DNA of 64,000 nt from positions 7,934 through 71,933 of the forward strand of contig DASXZH010000030.1 of assembly GCA_036502005.1 (NCBI GenBank), read 5' to 3'. This document shows, piece after piece, positions 42,758-51,186 of this stretch. The translations under genes were made by a program, and so were the position numbers. The notes beneath the pieces were generated by a model. It searched no databases. It saw nothing but the letters and a program-made list of their open reading frames with translations, and had not been told where the DNA came from. The stretch's first letter is position 1, and every line of letters starts with the position of its first letter. The stretch is from DASXZH01 sp036502005 (GTDB taxonomy: Bacteria > Armatimonadota > Fimbriimonadia > Fimbriimonadales > Fimbriimonadaceae).

Positions 42758-43836
42758 TCTTTGGATTTGAAGATCCAATATTTCTGCCCCAAGAAATTCC
42801 AAAACGCCACCGCAAAGGTAGCAACAATAAGCGCGATCCCGGTTCGCGTCTTGGTGCTACCCGGTAGAAATTCGCTAAAGAAGGTGGTGATCACGGTGTT
42901 AAGGATCAGCCCAATAATGGACACCACAAAGAACTTTTGAAACTGCGACCGCCGATTCTCCTTGCCTCGAATCTGAAAGGTCCATAAGCGATTCCAAAGA
43001 AAGCTGTTAAAGATCGCAACGGTCGTAGTAAACGTTTTAAAAACCGGCACGGAAGCCGCTGCCACATTGCCGGAATAACTTCCAAACAAGCCCGGAAAAT
43101 TCGCCACCAGCCAATGCCCAAAAGAAAGGCTCACCGATTCGTGGTTGCCAAATCGAAGAAGCCAAAACAGCCCAAGGTCCACCACGGTAGACCCGCCACC
43201 AACCACGCAAAACTTCAGAAACTGCTTGACAGCAGGCTTCTCGTATAGTTTGGCGGGTTCCATTTCCGTAACCACTTCTTCTTCCGGATCCAAAACCTTA
43301 TGCAATCTGCCTCTCACCACGCGCTCGCCGACCCGGCTGATGTATTTCGTGCCGATAAAATCTTTGGGCGCCATCTGTTTAACCCAAATGGCGTCGATAT
43401 GGGTCCTGTTTGCCCCCAAAACATCGGTAAAAAGTTGATCGCCGATCATGACCGCCTCTTGCGGCTTCGCGTTAAAATCTTTCAAAGCCTGCCGAAACAT
43501 GGACCGACTAGGCTTAAAACGGCCCACTAAGAACGGAATATCCATGGCCTTTGCCAAGCGCCGCAGTCGCTCAATCTTCTTGGTGTTGCTGATGATGCAA
43601 ACCTTTAAGCCTGCCGCCTTCACAATGGCAAGCCAGCCTGCCGTGCTTACGGGGATATGTTCACTGTGCCATTCCACCAGGGTGTTGTCGACATCCACAA
43701 GAACCAGCTTCTTTCCAGCCTTCACCAAATCGGCAGGCTCAATATCGGTAAGGTTGTGAACGGATTGAATCGGCGATAAGTGCTTGAAAACACCTAACCG
43801 GCTGCGGTCATATTTCCCTGCCCGGAAACCACTCAT
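42754..43836 (-). CDS. Fusion of YqeG-type HAD phosphatase and GtrA-like membrane domain
   Basis: 360 aa. Residues about 15-180 are a YqeG-like HAD: LVLVDVDNTLVEW (nucleophile Asp and acid Asp), VCIISNTKKIERL, PFLVGRFKPS with the Lys, and EAVMIGDQLFTDVLGAN. YqeG/GEP4 proteins dephosphorylate phosphatidylglycerophosphate or a related phospholipid. After a linker, residues about 205-360 form a GtrA-like domain with four membrane helices: FLKFCVVGGGSTVVDLGLFW, TTVAIFNSFLWNRLWTF, FVVSIIGLILNTVITTFF and VAFWNFLGQKYWIF. GtrA proteins help move polyprenyl-linked sugars or act with glycosyltransferases. Both genes exist separately in most bacteria; a single frame joins them here. Overlaps mltG (ATGA) and aroE (TTGA). 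Confidence 0.85.
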   Translation of the reverse strand: MSGFRAGKYDRSRLGVFKHLSPIQSVHNLTDIEPADLVKAGKKLVLVDVDNTLVEWHSEHIPVSTAGWLAIVKAAGLKVCIISNTKKIERLRRLAKAMDIPFLVGRFKPSRSMFRQALKDFNAKPQEAVMIGDQLFTDVLGANRTHIDAIWVKQMAPKDFIGTKYISRVGERVVRGRLHKVLDPEEEVVTEMEPAKLYEKPAVKQFLKFCVVGGGSTVVDLGLFWLLRFGNHESVSLSFGHWLVANFPGLFGSYSGNVAAASVPVFKTFTTTVAIFNSFLWNRLWTFQIRGKENRRSQFQKFFVVSIIGLILNTVITTFFSEFLPGSTKTRTGIALIVATFAVAFWNFLGQKYWIFKSKD

Positions 43837-44870
43837 GCCTTCTTGTTGGCTTTGGCGGCAGCCAAAGCAGCCAGGGCCGCGCGCCTCTTCGCTATGTTGG
43901 CACTGTGCCCCGCCAGGGTGCTAGCGAACAAGCTGTAGCCGTTAGGCAGTGCCACATAGTAAAGGTAGTTGTTGGCAGCGGGGTGAAGAGCCGCCTCCAC
44001 GCTTTTTAAGGTCGGTGAACAAATGGGACCGGGAGGCAGACCATTGTGGAGATAGGTATTGTATGGCGAAATAGTATCGTGAAGGTCGGCATAAGTGAGC
44101 CTTCGCCACTGCTGGAGAGCGTATAAAACTGTTGCGTCAATCTGCATGGGCATGCCGAGTTTCAATCTATTTACTATGACTCCGGCAATCAACGGCCGAT
44201 CCTTATCCTTCGCCGCTTCCATTTCCACCATGCTCGCGATCGTTAAGACTTTGTTTACATCCTTAACATCTTTCAGCAAGGGATAAACCTTCATTTCAAA
44301 GGCTTCGAGCTGGCGCACGATGGTATCGTGCGCCCCGATCAGGGGCGGAAGATCGTACGTGTCTGGATAGAGATATCCCTCCAGCGAAGTTTTCGGCAAC
44401 TTGAAATCAACGTCATCGGCGAACTCCGCCGGATCTTTGATTAATTTCTTGTAGTCATCCGCCTTAAGAACATCCTTCTTTTGGAGCACCTTCGCAGTCC
44501 GGTAGGAGAAGTTGGTTTCTGGGATGCGCACCATCTGCTTTAAGGGCGAATGCAAGGCTTTTACCACCTGGTCCACCGTCATGCCCGGGTTGAATCTGTA
44601 CGTGCCTTCGGCAACCGGTCTAAGCTGATGCCTGTACTTTACGTAATATTCGAAGACCTTGGAATCTCGTACAACGCCCCGGCGCTGCAGGTCCTTGGCA
44701 ACCATGGTAAACGGCTTCTCCGCGCTGTAGCGAACCAAGAATGAGGGGCCGATGGGCATCGGCTGAAGTTCACTTTTAAACCATCGAAGGCCCAGAAAAA
44801 CAGCAATTAAAATGCTTACAAGTACAACAAGAACGACCACAAGCGCGATGCGCCTTTTTCTATTCACCAT
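43833..44870 (-). CDS. mltG: Endolytic murein transglycosylase MltG
   Basis: 345 aa. One N-terminal membrane helix (RIALVVVLVVLVSILIAVFL), a LysM-like region, and the YceG catalytic domain with ASMVEMEAAKDKDRPLIAGV (catalytic Glu), NRLKLGMPMQIDATVLYAL, SPYNTYLHNGLPPGPICSP and AANNYLYYVA. MltG cuts nascent glycan strands at the inner membrane and sets their length. The last residues are an Ala/Lys-rich tail. Its start lies within the end of ruvX (11-base overlap). Confidence 0.95.
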   Translation of the reverse strand: MVNRKRRIALVVVLVVLVSILIAVFLGLRWFKSELQPMPIGPSFLVRYSAEKPFTMVAKDLQRRGVVRDSKVFEYYVKYRHQLRPVAEGTYRFNPGMTVDQVVKALHSPLKQMVRIPETNFSYRTAKVLQKKDVLKADDYKKLIKDPAEFADDVDFKLPKTSLEGYLYPDTYDLPPLIGAHDTIVRQLEAFEMKVYPLLKDVKDVNKVLTIASMVEMEAAKDKDRPLIAGVIVNRLKLGMPMQIDATVLYALQQWRRLTYADLHDTISPYNTYLHNGLPPGPICSPTLKSVEAALHPAANNYLYYVALPNGYSLFASTLAGHSANIAKRRAALAALAAAKANKKA

Positions 44871-45264
44871 TAAAATACAGCTCTAAAATCAACCGCGCGG
44901 CTTCACCATCAACCCTCTTTCGCACGGTGTTAGGTTTATAGACGGAGCTAAGGCCCTCCACGCTTTCCACGCTTGTATAAGCTTCGTTTACAGTAAATAC
45001 CGTCCAACCTTCTTCTCTAATACGGTCCACTAGCTGCGAACACACCTTTGCCATGCGTTGATCTTTGCCAGGCAGGTTCTCTGGAACTCCAACCACGATC
45101 GCATCTGCCTTTTCAGACTCGGCTACTGCCGAGATCTGCTGGGCATCTTTGGCGAGGGTGCCGGACGCAGCAAGGGAGTTTCGAGCGGTGGTAATGCCGT
45201 GCTCCTTTTCACCCACCGCGATGCCGATTCTCTTGCTGCCAAAATCGACTCCCAGCAACCTCAT
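44860..45264 (-). CDS. ruvX: RuvX/YqgF-type putative Holliday junction resolvase
   Basis: 134 aa, normal length. RNase H-like fold: LLGVDFGSKRIGIAVGE (first acidic residue), AIVVGVPENLPGKDQRMAKV (with the GxP loop), VFTVNEAYTSVES (second acidic) and VDGEAARLIL near the end (third acidic Asp). Likely processes 16S rRNA precursor or junction DNA. ATGA overlap with the upstream hisN-like gene and overlap with mltG; this neighbourhood (yqgF-mltG-yqeG-aroE) is also common in Firmicutes. Confidence 0.93.
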   Translation of the reverse strand: MRLLGVDFGSKRIGIAVGEKEHGITTARNSLAASGTLAKDAQQISAVAESEKADAIVVGVPENLPGKDQRMAKVCSQLVDRIREEGWTVFTVNEAYTSVESVEGLSSVYKPNTVRKRVDGEAARLILELYFNGE

Positions 45265-46013
45265 CTTTTGAAGCTGTCCAGAATTTGTTGGTGCAGCTTG
45301 CCATTGCTGCTAACGGCTTCGTGCTGCGGGTTTGTTTGCCCATCGAAAGTGGTAAACGTGCCCCCCGCTTCTTCCACGACGAGTTGCATGGCGGAGACGT
45401 CCCATCGGTTGACGACCGGGTCGATCATAGCTTCAACTCGTCCGCTTGCCACCAAAGCGTGGCCGTAGGCATCGCTCCAGGTGCGCGTGGCAAGCGTCCT
45501 TTTTGCGAGTTCTGTTATTCCGGCGGTTCTGCCGTATTTCTCCATGCTCGCGTGCCCTCCGCAGCAAAGTACGGCGCTTGCAAGCCGGTCTTTGGCGGAA
45601 ACGGCAAGCCGGTGCCCGTTTTCGAACGCGCCCTGGCCTTTTTCGGCGTAAAACATCTTGTCCAGCGCGGGGAAATAACAGATGCCTATGATCGGGATGC
45701 CCTCTTGCTCGTAGCTGAGAAGGGTGGCGTAGAGCGGAACACCCGAGATGAAAGACTTTGTGCCATCGATAGGATCAACAACCCATCGGTCGCTTTTTGA
45801 TCCCGACTCGCCTTCCTCTTCACCCAAAATGCCTTCTGCTGGGTATTTGGCTTTTATCGCTTTGCGGATGAGATGCTCTGCATGCTTATCGGCTTCCGTT
45901 ACGGGGGTGTTGTCTTTCTTTATTTCAACGGAATGGTTGGTATCAAAGAGAGCGAGAGTCGATTTCCCTGCTTCGTATGCCGTTTCCAACGCGAATTGCA
46001 GCCGTGAAGACAT
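45261..46013 (-). CDS. Inositol monophosphatase family protein, histidinol-phosphatase (HisN)-like
   Basis: 250 aa from ATG 46013. Metal-binding motifs of the IMPase family: EADKHAEHLI, ILGEEEGE, WVVDPIDGTKSFISGVPLYA and WDVSAMQLVVEEAGG. The DGTKSFI variant and the neighbouring CGGHASMEKYG segment fit the HisN branch (L-histidinol-phosphate phosphatase) rather than SuhB, but the assignment to histidine synthesis is not certain because no his genes are near. First gene of the overlapping operon down to 41032. Confidence 0.85.
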   Translation of the reverse strand: MSSRLQFALETAYEAGKSTLALFDTNHSVEIKKDNTPVTEADKHAEHLIRKAIKAKYPAEGILGEEEGESGSKSDRWVVDPIDGTKSFISGVPLYATLLSYEQEGIPIIGICYFPALDKMFYAEKGQGAFENGHRLAVSAKDRLASAVLCCGGHASMEKYGRTAGITELAKRTLATRTWSDAYGHALVASGRVEAMIDPVVNRWDVSAMQLVVEEAGGTFTTFDGQTNPQHEAVSSNGKLHQQILDSFKR

Positions 46014-46344
46014 TTGGATAGTGTGCACGGAAATGGGGGGTGGGCGCAAGGACCAGTTGGATGCGTTGGTATTGCACTAGGAGATGCGCTATGCGTTATG
46101 CGTTGTGCGTTAACTGGACAGTTCGGGCGAGGTGAAGTTAACTAATCGGCCCAGTTACGACTTTGGGGCTGAAATTTTGCGCATTCGCATCATTTTTCCG
46201 ATCAACGCTTTACGCACAACGCATAACGCATCCGGTAATCGGTTCCTAACCAATTTTGATAGCCCCAACCCACCTCCACTTCCGGCTCCCTCTTGCCAAT
46301 AATCATAATGGCCCTCACTACGAGCGGTTTGGGAGAAACACGAG
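46014..46344. other. Intergenic region hisN-like to HDOD gene
   Basis: 331 bases between divergent genes. It holds the heptamer-based inverted repeat 46084-46231. Promoters of both genes must lie here; none stands out clearly. Confidence 0.5.
46084..46231. repeat. Inverted repeat built from ATGCGTT heptamers
   Basis: Left arm 46091-46110 (ATGCGTTATGCGTTGTGCGT) is perfectly complementary to 46212-46231. Inside, the left arm is a period-7 array (CTATGCG TTATGCG TTGTGCG). Confidence 0.8.
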
Positions 46345-47232
46345 TTGGCTGACGCAGATTTCGAAACACTAGAGCTGATTTTCAGAAGGACGGGCAGTTT
46401 GCCCGCCTTGCCCAGCACTGCTGTTCAGTTGGTCAAGAGCATCGATTCGGGCGAAGCTTCTGCTTCCACGTTAGAGAGAATCATCGCCTCCGATCCCGTC
46501 CTCTCTGCCGAATTCTTGCGCATGGCATCAGTCGCCGCCGCAGGCGGCGTTCCTCGTTACTCAACCATCCGTGGCGCCATTATGCTTTTGGGGCAGCGAA
46601 CGGTCCGTTCGCTGGCCATGTCGCTCATCTTGCGGAGCATGAGCTTTTCGAAGCCGAAAACACCCTATTTTGATGCTGCTCGCTTTTCTCGGCACTCTTT
46701 GGCGGTTGCTATGCTGGCCAGGTTTCTGTTTGCTCGGAAGCAAATGAACGGGCGTCCAACTTCCGACTGGTCCGCCGACGAAGTTTTTGCCGTTGGCATC
46801 TTAAGCAGCCTTGGTATTGGATTGCTAGCCCAAGTCGTACCCGCCGCCTATGAGCGTGTTTTTCATTTTTCAGAGCGGGCAGGGGTCACTTTGGAAGAAG
46901 GCTTCCAGCGCGTCTTCTTAAAACCCTCCACCATGATCACCGCCGTCGCGGTTGAGGCTTGGGGGCTTCCGCCTGTTTTTTCTGAGGCGCTTGTGCACCT
47001 GCACCAGCCCTGGGCTTATCCCCAGGAGTTCACCGCGCTGTGTTGTCTAAACTATGCGATTTCGCTGAGCGATATGTATGATTTAGGAATCGGCAAGTGG
47101 ACGGTGGATGTGAATATCCAGCCGGAGATCGAGTTTGAAACAGCTCTTACCGACCAGGAGCAGACCACGCTCGTCAACGCGGTGAAGTTCCACATCGACG
47201 AGTGGACGAAGACTTCCGGAAGAGCCGCCTAG
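46345..47232 (+). CDS. HDOD-domain signalling protein
   Basis: 295 aa from TTG 46345. The HDOD fold (metal-independent HD relative) covers residues about 10-210: LPALPSTAVQLVKSIDSGEA, IIASDPVLSAEFLRMA, RYSTIRGAIMLLGQRTVRSL, HSLAVAMLARFLF, DEVFAVGILSSLGIGLLAQV. The usual His-Asp pair is not conserved (SLG instead of HD.G). HDOD proteins act in regulation of motility, c-di-GMP signalling and stress in multi-domain or stand-alone form. It lies just before the accessory block but has normal composition and is probably a core gene. Confidence 0.8.
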   Translation: MADADFETLELIFRRTGSLPALPSTAVQLVKSIDSGEASASTLERIIASDPVLSAEFLRMASVAAAGGVPRYSTIRGAIMLLGQRTVRSLAMSLILRSMSFSKPKTPYFDAARFSRHSLAVAMLARFLFARKQMNGRPTSDWSADEVFAVGILSSLGIGLLAQVVPAAYERVFHFSERAGVTLEEGFQRVFLKPSTMITAVAVEAWGLPPVFSEALVHLHQPWAYPQEFTALCCLNYAISLSDMYDLGIGKWTVDVNIQPEIEFETALTDQEQTTLVNAVKFHIDEWTKTSGRAA

Positions 47233-47283
47233 GCCGATTGTTTAGGTTCATTTCCGCTTAAAACAGCGTATAATTGTGTTGTA

Positions 47284-47457
47284 ATGGCAAAAGTCGCGAA
47301 GGTCAACAAGTTTTATTCAGATAAAGCGGTCCGCGATGCGGCGATTCTTCGCAACGTCGTTGCCTCGTCGGCATACGAAGGCATTTACGTTACTGAGGAA
47401 GAGCTTAAGAAAGCTGTTGAGCGCCTCGAAAAAGCACCTTCGAAAAAAACTGCGTGA
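47284..47457 (+). CDS. VbhA-like Fic antitoxin, orphan
   Basis: 57 aa, ATG 47284, TGA 47455-47457. Helical, with RNVVASSAYEGIYVTEEELK in the middle. It holds the Fic inhibition motif (S/T)xxxE(G/N) as S28-E32-G33 and aligns well with the opening of VbhA, where the corresponding helix is NALASQRLEGL. In VbhA/VbhT the glutamate blocks the ATP site of the Fic AMP-transferase. No Fic gene (HPFxxGNGR) follows in any frame up to 49600, so the toxin is absent or elsewhere. A TATAAT box (47269-47274) lies nine bases upstream, implying a very short leader. Confidence 0.6.
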   Translation: MAKVAKVNKFYSDKAVRDAAILRNVVASSAYEGIYVTEEELKKAVERLEKAPSKKTA

Positions 47458-47701
47458 GTTCGTCTGTTTCGAGCAAAACGGCTTTTTTTACCGCTCGAAG
47501 ATATTCTTCACTCAGTTCATCTTGCTCCTTTCGACCGAGGCCATAATCGGGCAAAGGGATGTTAGCCTGATAAGCCATAGCATCTCCGGCGAGGTAGTTA
47601 TCTATAATAGGTACCTGATAAATAATCCCGGAAGCGTAAAACATGCAATGAAATTAGAGGAAATTCCAGAGGTTTATCGCCCGAGCAGTGAGGTAGTAAG
47701 C
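47458..47701. other. Gap between antitoxin-like gene and membrane protein gene
   Basis: 244 A/T-rich bases with no convincing gene. The frame of the next gene is open here but lacks a ribosome site and protein character; a minus-strand frame (47405-47644) is discussed among the rejected items. Confidence 0.4.
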
Positions 47702-48469
47702 ATGCCATCCAAAGAAGAAATCAAACTCGAGTTACTTGAACTTGAATACGAAAAATGCTGCCTGCGTTACGAAGACCTTTATAAGGCAGTATGGAACCAG
47801 TTCAATTACTTTATCATCGCAACGGGTGCTGTTCTCGCATTGGGAAAAGACACTGTGGCTATCCCATTGTTAATATGCATTGCGACCATACCATTGATTT
47901 TTTGGTTCTGGATAACTTTTGAACCACTAAATCAATACGGGGACAAGGTTTCGTTCAGGGCCTTTGAAATCGAGACCAGCTTAAATGAAAGTATCGGGGA
48001 GCACCCACCAGAACTGTTGACGGACTTTTCCATTGCCTCGCCTATTGACAGGGATAAGATCAAGGCAGAGTCCGAGGTGAAATCATATTTGGCTAACCCT
48101 GCGGGTATGAAGCACTTCACCAGATTCTATTTGCGGGCAGATATTGCTAGGGAAGCCAAAGATAGCTATCACGCACCTAGAGTGCGAACCGCGGTTCGTC
48201 TGCTGGCGGTTGGGCTCCATATCGCTTTCTTTGTAGCCCTGTTCTTTACAATCTTTCGTCCTAGCCTTCCAACGGACGAGACGAAAATTTCCGTTAAGGG
48301 TACACCGCCAAACCTCACGGTCATTTCCCCCGCGGATTGGAAATCTTTCGTCGAAGGCCAGAAGCAGGTAAGTGAAGCAATTACTACTCAGACAAATGCG
48401 GTAAACAAATCAAGCATCGCGGTCGGTCAGCTAGAATCAAGGATTGAGAAACTTGAGGGGAGGAAATAG
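47702..48469 (+). CDS. Membrane protein with C-terminal coiled coil
   Basis: 255 aa from ATG 47702, chosen because GAGG stands 8 bases upstream; ATG 47648 is an alternative. A charged N-terminal helix (EEIKLELLELEYEKCCLRYE) precedes two membrane helices (FIIATGAVLALG and TVAIPLLICIATIPLIFWFW, about 30-70). After a soluble section of about 100 residues comes a third helix (AVRLLAVGLHIAFFVALFF), then a periplasmic or cytosolic tail ending in a coiled coil (VGQLESRIEKLEGRK). No family recognised; the layout resembles small membrane components of conflict systems. The next gene follows after 43 bases. Confidence 0.65.
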   Translation: MPSKEEIKLELLELEYEKCCLRYEDLYKAVWNQFNYFIIATGAVLALGKDTVAIPLLICIATIPLIFWFWITFEPLNQYGDKVSFRAFEIETSLNESIGEHPPELLTDFSIASPIDRDKIKAESEVKSYLANPAGMKHFTRFYLRADIAREAKDSYHAPRVRTAVRLLAVGLHIAFFVALFFTIFRPSLPTDETKISVKGTPPNLTVISPADWKSFVEGQKQVSEAITTQTNAVNKSSIAVGQLESRIEKLEGRK

Positions 48470-48512
48470 CCGCCTTTCATGAGATTGAAAAAACTTGACG
48501 TGTATTTAGCAA

Positions 48513-49061
48513 ATGGATGAGACAGCTAAAGCCTACTTTGAAATATTTCCGTGCATGATCTCGGGGAAAAGCGCGACCTATGTGAGTGCGCCAGTAACTT
48601 CCGGTGTGCGGTTTTTCGAAGTGGCCAAGAAAGAAGGATTGCCACTAAGACCGGAGTTTCTTTCGTCTATAAAGGAAGAAAATCGAAAGGCCGCCAGTAC
48701 GGTTGTGGAACGATTACGATCAACTAACAACTTCCCCGTGATCAATCCCACCGCCCTCGTAGACTTGGACCACTGGGAGCAGGCTGATTACTACAAGTTC
48801 TGGACAGAGGTTATAAAACGATTTTGTGATCGGATATTGCTTATAAATGGATGGGAGTATAGCAATGGCTGCAGCTTGGAAGCAGCTACCGCTTATGAGT
48901 ACGCCCTCGATGTCTTTGATCAAGATGGGCGGCGTCTAACCGCAAGGTCGGCAGCGGCTCTTCTGGCGGAGGCAGCCCAGGAAATAGGATCCGCCGGTTT
49001 AGACAATAGAATCCTCCACCGGTCCTTGATGTCAATCGAAGGGAGGGCTCTGCTCGAATGA
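48513..49061 (+). CDS. Nucleoside 2-deoxyribosyltransferase-like (DUF4406-type) protein
   Basis: 182 aa. The pattern ATYVSAPVTSGVRFFE, then INPTALVDLDHWEQADYYKF, then DRILLINGWEYSNGCSLEAA is that of DUF4406/NDT-like Rossmannoid proteins: a first strand with Ser/Pro, a W/Y segment, and a GWexSxGxxxE element whose Glu corresponds to the catalytic nucleophile or base. Relatives act on nucleosides or nucleotides, and similar folds (TIR, SLOG) serve in bacterial immunity. No signal peptide. ATGA couples it to the next gene. Composition is A/T-richer than flanking core genes. Confidence 0.65.
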   Translation: MDETAKAYFEIFPCMISGKSATYVSAPVTSGVRFFEVAKKEGLPLRPEFLSSIKEENRKAASTVVERLRSTNNFPVINPTALVDLDHWEQADYYKFWTEVIKRFCDRILLINGWEYSNGCSLEAATAYEYALDVFDQDGRRLTARSAAALLAEAAQEIGSAGLDNRILHRSLMSIEGRALLE

Positions 49062-49609
49062 AAATCGAATCAAAGCAACAAATGTACGAACTGTACATTC
49101 GCGGACGATTTGGGAACAGTCTAGCCGTCTGGCCAGATCTCGATTCATATTTTACGTCGCCATTTTCCAGGAATGTCGTGTTGAGATATAAGGGAAAGGC
49201 CGGCGGAGCCTGGGTTGCTTACGAAGTGCAGCGCAAAGACGTTGCCGATATGGCAAAGAAATGGGTGAATGAGGGAGCTGATCCTTGTTTAATAACCCTA
49301 AATGAGAGCGCCCCAGACGACAAGCTCATGGTACAAGGCGAAGTTATGAGGTCGACGAACTACCTGTCGCTGAGATATAGTTTCTTTCGAGGCCCCATGC
49401 GCGTTGCCCTCGCAAAATCACAGGAGCATGCCGAAGGGCTCAAAGCCCTGGCAATTCTGGAACACTATGTCGATCCATCTAGCTTAGATGACCTCTGGGA
49501 CTTGCTTGACGTGTTTGACGGCGCTGTCGTAGAGTTTTCTACCTGGTCCATCGACGTCGGAGTGGTGCCACATCGAAACACCGTCATATGGGAAGTTAGG
49601 CATTACTAA
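49058..49609 (+). CDS. Unknown protein coupled to the NDT-like gene
   Basis: 183 aa, soluble, no recognised family. It opens with QQMYELYIRGRFGNSLAVWP, continues with beta strands (NVVLRYKGKAGGAWVAYEVQ) and contains a long amphipathic region (EHAEGLKALAILEHYVDPSS), ending with several strands. Translation is coupled to the NDT-like protein (ATGA at 49058-49061), so the two probably act as a pair. Its last four bases overlap the convergent REC-kinase gene, an arrangement that could make the two transcripts antisense to each other. Confidence 0.6.
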   Translation: MKIESKQQMYELYIRGRFGNSLAVWPDLDSYFTSPFSRNVVLRYKGKAGGAWVAYEVQRKDVADMAKKWVNEGADPCLITLNESAPDDKLMVQGEVMRSTNYLSLRYSFFRGPMRVALAKSQEHAEGLKALAILEHYVDPSSLDDLWDLLDVFDGAVVEFSTWSIDVGVVPHRNTVIWEVRHY

Positions 49610-51186
49610 GACGAAATCTCTAGAACGTTGACAGCAATCGCAACAAGCAAGCGCGCGGCATCCTTCGGGTTCTTGATTTTATTTGCGCTTCCACTAAAGG
49701 AGAGGCCCCAAACTTGACCGAACGCAACGTCAAAGAGCTGCAGCCGGTAAACCTTCTCATCGTCCAACGACAATGCTGAGGTCCTGATACCTGCGATTAG
49801 ATCCGCGGCGTTCTCTTCAAAGTTGCTTAGGGGACGTGCTTCGAAATCGTGCGTAGATGATTCGCCGTAAAGCTTTCTGAGTAGTGCCCCTGAAACATCT
49901 TCTCGCCTCAAAGTGTGAAGTAACGTGACGACCTCCAGATTGGCCAAATCTCTGGTTGAAGGTTGAAGGTGCATATTGGCGGCATCAAATATATAAGCCT
50001 TTACATCATCGGCTACATCCAACGCCACGTTTGACGGATTGAGATCACCATGACCAATCCTTTTGCTGATCCGAATCAGCTCACCCTCCGATTCGATCTT
50101 AGACACTGCCTGTTTCACAACCGCAACCGCTTCTTCAGATTTGAGGATCAGCCCTCTGAACTGGTTTTCAACTTCGTAGATAGCTGGAGCGCCGTTCACC
50201 TGCATGAACGTCATTGGGAGCAGTGAAATGCCAGTAACCAGATCGAACTTCCTCTCCCCGAGCAGCGACAGTTGCTGGCTGATATCTGAAGCGATTCCAG
50301 GTAGAAACCTCTCGATCTCTGAGTTAGGCCGCGAAAGATATGACGAAAGAGAAACGGGCGGCTCCTGACTCAAGCTTGCGCTGCGAGTGACCAAAAGAAA
50401 TCTATCCCCACCGTTTCCTACATATTCGACAGGCACATGCTTTAGCGAGCGAGAAAGAGTGGTTGCGTCCCTTTCGGCAATTTTTCTCTCCGCCCTAGGA
50501 GCCAGCTTGAAAAAACAGTAGCCGCTAAATTCATAATTGGCCTCAATCAAGCGTCCAAAAAAGGCCTTTGTCCACCCATTAAATTCCGCAGCTGGGGAAC
50601 TCGGATTCTCCTCGGCAGACCAAAACCTCAAATCCAGCCCAATGCAGCCATTCGCCACCACCGCCCGACGTAGAAGCTCTTCCTCGCGAGGGGTAAGAGA
50701 GGGATACGTTAAACCATCTGAGCCTCCAACTTTTAGGCCTACGTTGGAGTAAGATTTTATGGCCAGCACAGCCGACGCAATGTCTTGTTCCAGGTTATTC
50801 TTTACGCGGGCCTTGCCATAATACACCTGCTCCTCTAGTAGACCCTCAAGTTGGTGCTGTGACGCCGCATCCATATGACCGCTTATCACAAGGACGGCCG
50901 GAATCGGACAGTGCTCCCGCAAGCAAGCATAGTCGACTAATCTTAATCCAAAGTCGATATGCGTGGGGGGCGGCTCTTGGGCACGCTCTGGAATGCGGAG
51001 GTCAATGATTACAAGGTGATAAATCTTTTCTGATTGTAGATAATAGAGCCCGTCTTCATAGGAAAACGCGCAGTCAACCGAGCCGACCTGGCAATCTTCG
51101 CGTGCCCTGAATAGCTCCTCGTAATATTCCTTAACCTGAGCCTCATCCTCGACAATAAGAACGCTAAGATCGCTTGGATAACTCAT
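49606..51186 (-). CDS. Response regulator fused to a protein-kinase/APH-like domain
   Basis: 526 aa. Residues 1-145 are a receiver: acidic IVEDEAQ (E13, D14), phospho-acceptor D62 in VIIDLRIPE, Ser in LVISGH, Lys128-129 region. A linker (145-200) leads to a kinase-like domain: Lys227 in GYCFFKLAPRAE as beta-3 lysine, HGDLNPSN (H379, D381, N386) as catalytic loop, D401 in AYIFDAANM as metal-binding Asp, and STRDLANLEVV. The C-terminal 110 residues are helical. It probably phosphorylates a small molecule or protein when the receiver is phosphorylated. ATG directly follows the stop of the kinase gene, so the cognate partner is clear. I know no named family with this fusion. Confidence 0.8.
   Translation of the reverse strand: MSYPSDLSVLIVEDEAQVKEYYEELFRAREDCQVGSVDCAFSYEDGLYYLQSEKIYHLVIIDLRIPERAQEPPPTHIDFGLRLVDYACLREHCPIPAVLVISGHMDAASQHQLEGLLEEQVYYGKARVKNNLEQDIASAVLAIKSYSNVGLKVGGSDGLTYPSLTPREEELLRRAVVANGCIGLDLRFWSAEENPSSPAAEFNGWTKAFFGRLIEANYEFSGYCFFKLAPRAERKIAERDATTLSRSLKHVPVEYVGNGGDRFLLVTRSASLSQEPPVSLSSYLSRPNSEIERFLPGIASDISQQLSLLGERKFDLVTGISLLPMTFMQVNGAPAIYEVENQFRGLILKSEEAVAVVKQAVSKIESEGELIRISKRIGHGDLNPSNVALDVADDVKAYIFDAANMHLQPSTRDLANLEVVTLLHTLRREDVSGALLRKLYGESSTHDFEARPLSNFEENAADLIAGIRTSALSLDDEKVYRLQLFDVAFGQVWGLSFSGSANKIKNPKDAARLLVAIAVNVLEISS

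Noticed and set aside
46084..46231. CRISPR or integron attachment site
   Set aside because: The repeats are adjacent heptamers and one inverted partner; no spacers, no cas or integrase genes.
47405..47644. Minus-strand reading frame of 79 codons next to the antitoxin-like gene
   Set aside because: It overlaps the end of the VbhA-like gene, has no ribosome site and no recognisable motif. It contains helical-looking stretches, so a decayed gene cannot be fully excluded.
47336..47701. N-terminal extension of the membrane protein gene back to 47336
   Set aside because: The extension overlaps the antitoxin-like gene, is very basic and unlike a protein start, while ATG 47702 has a GAGG site.
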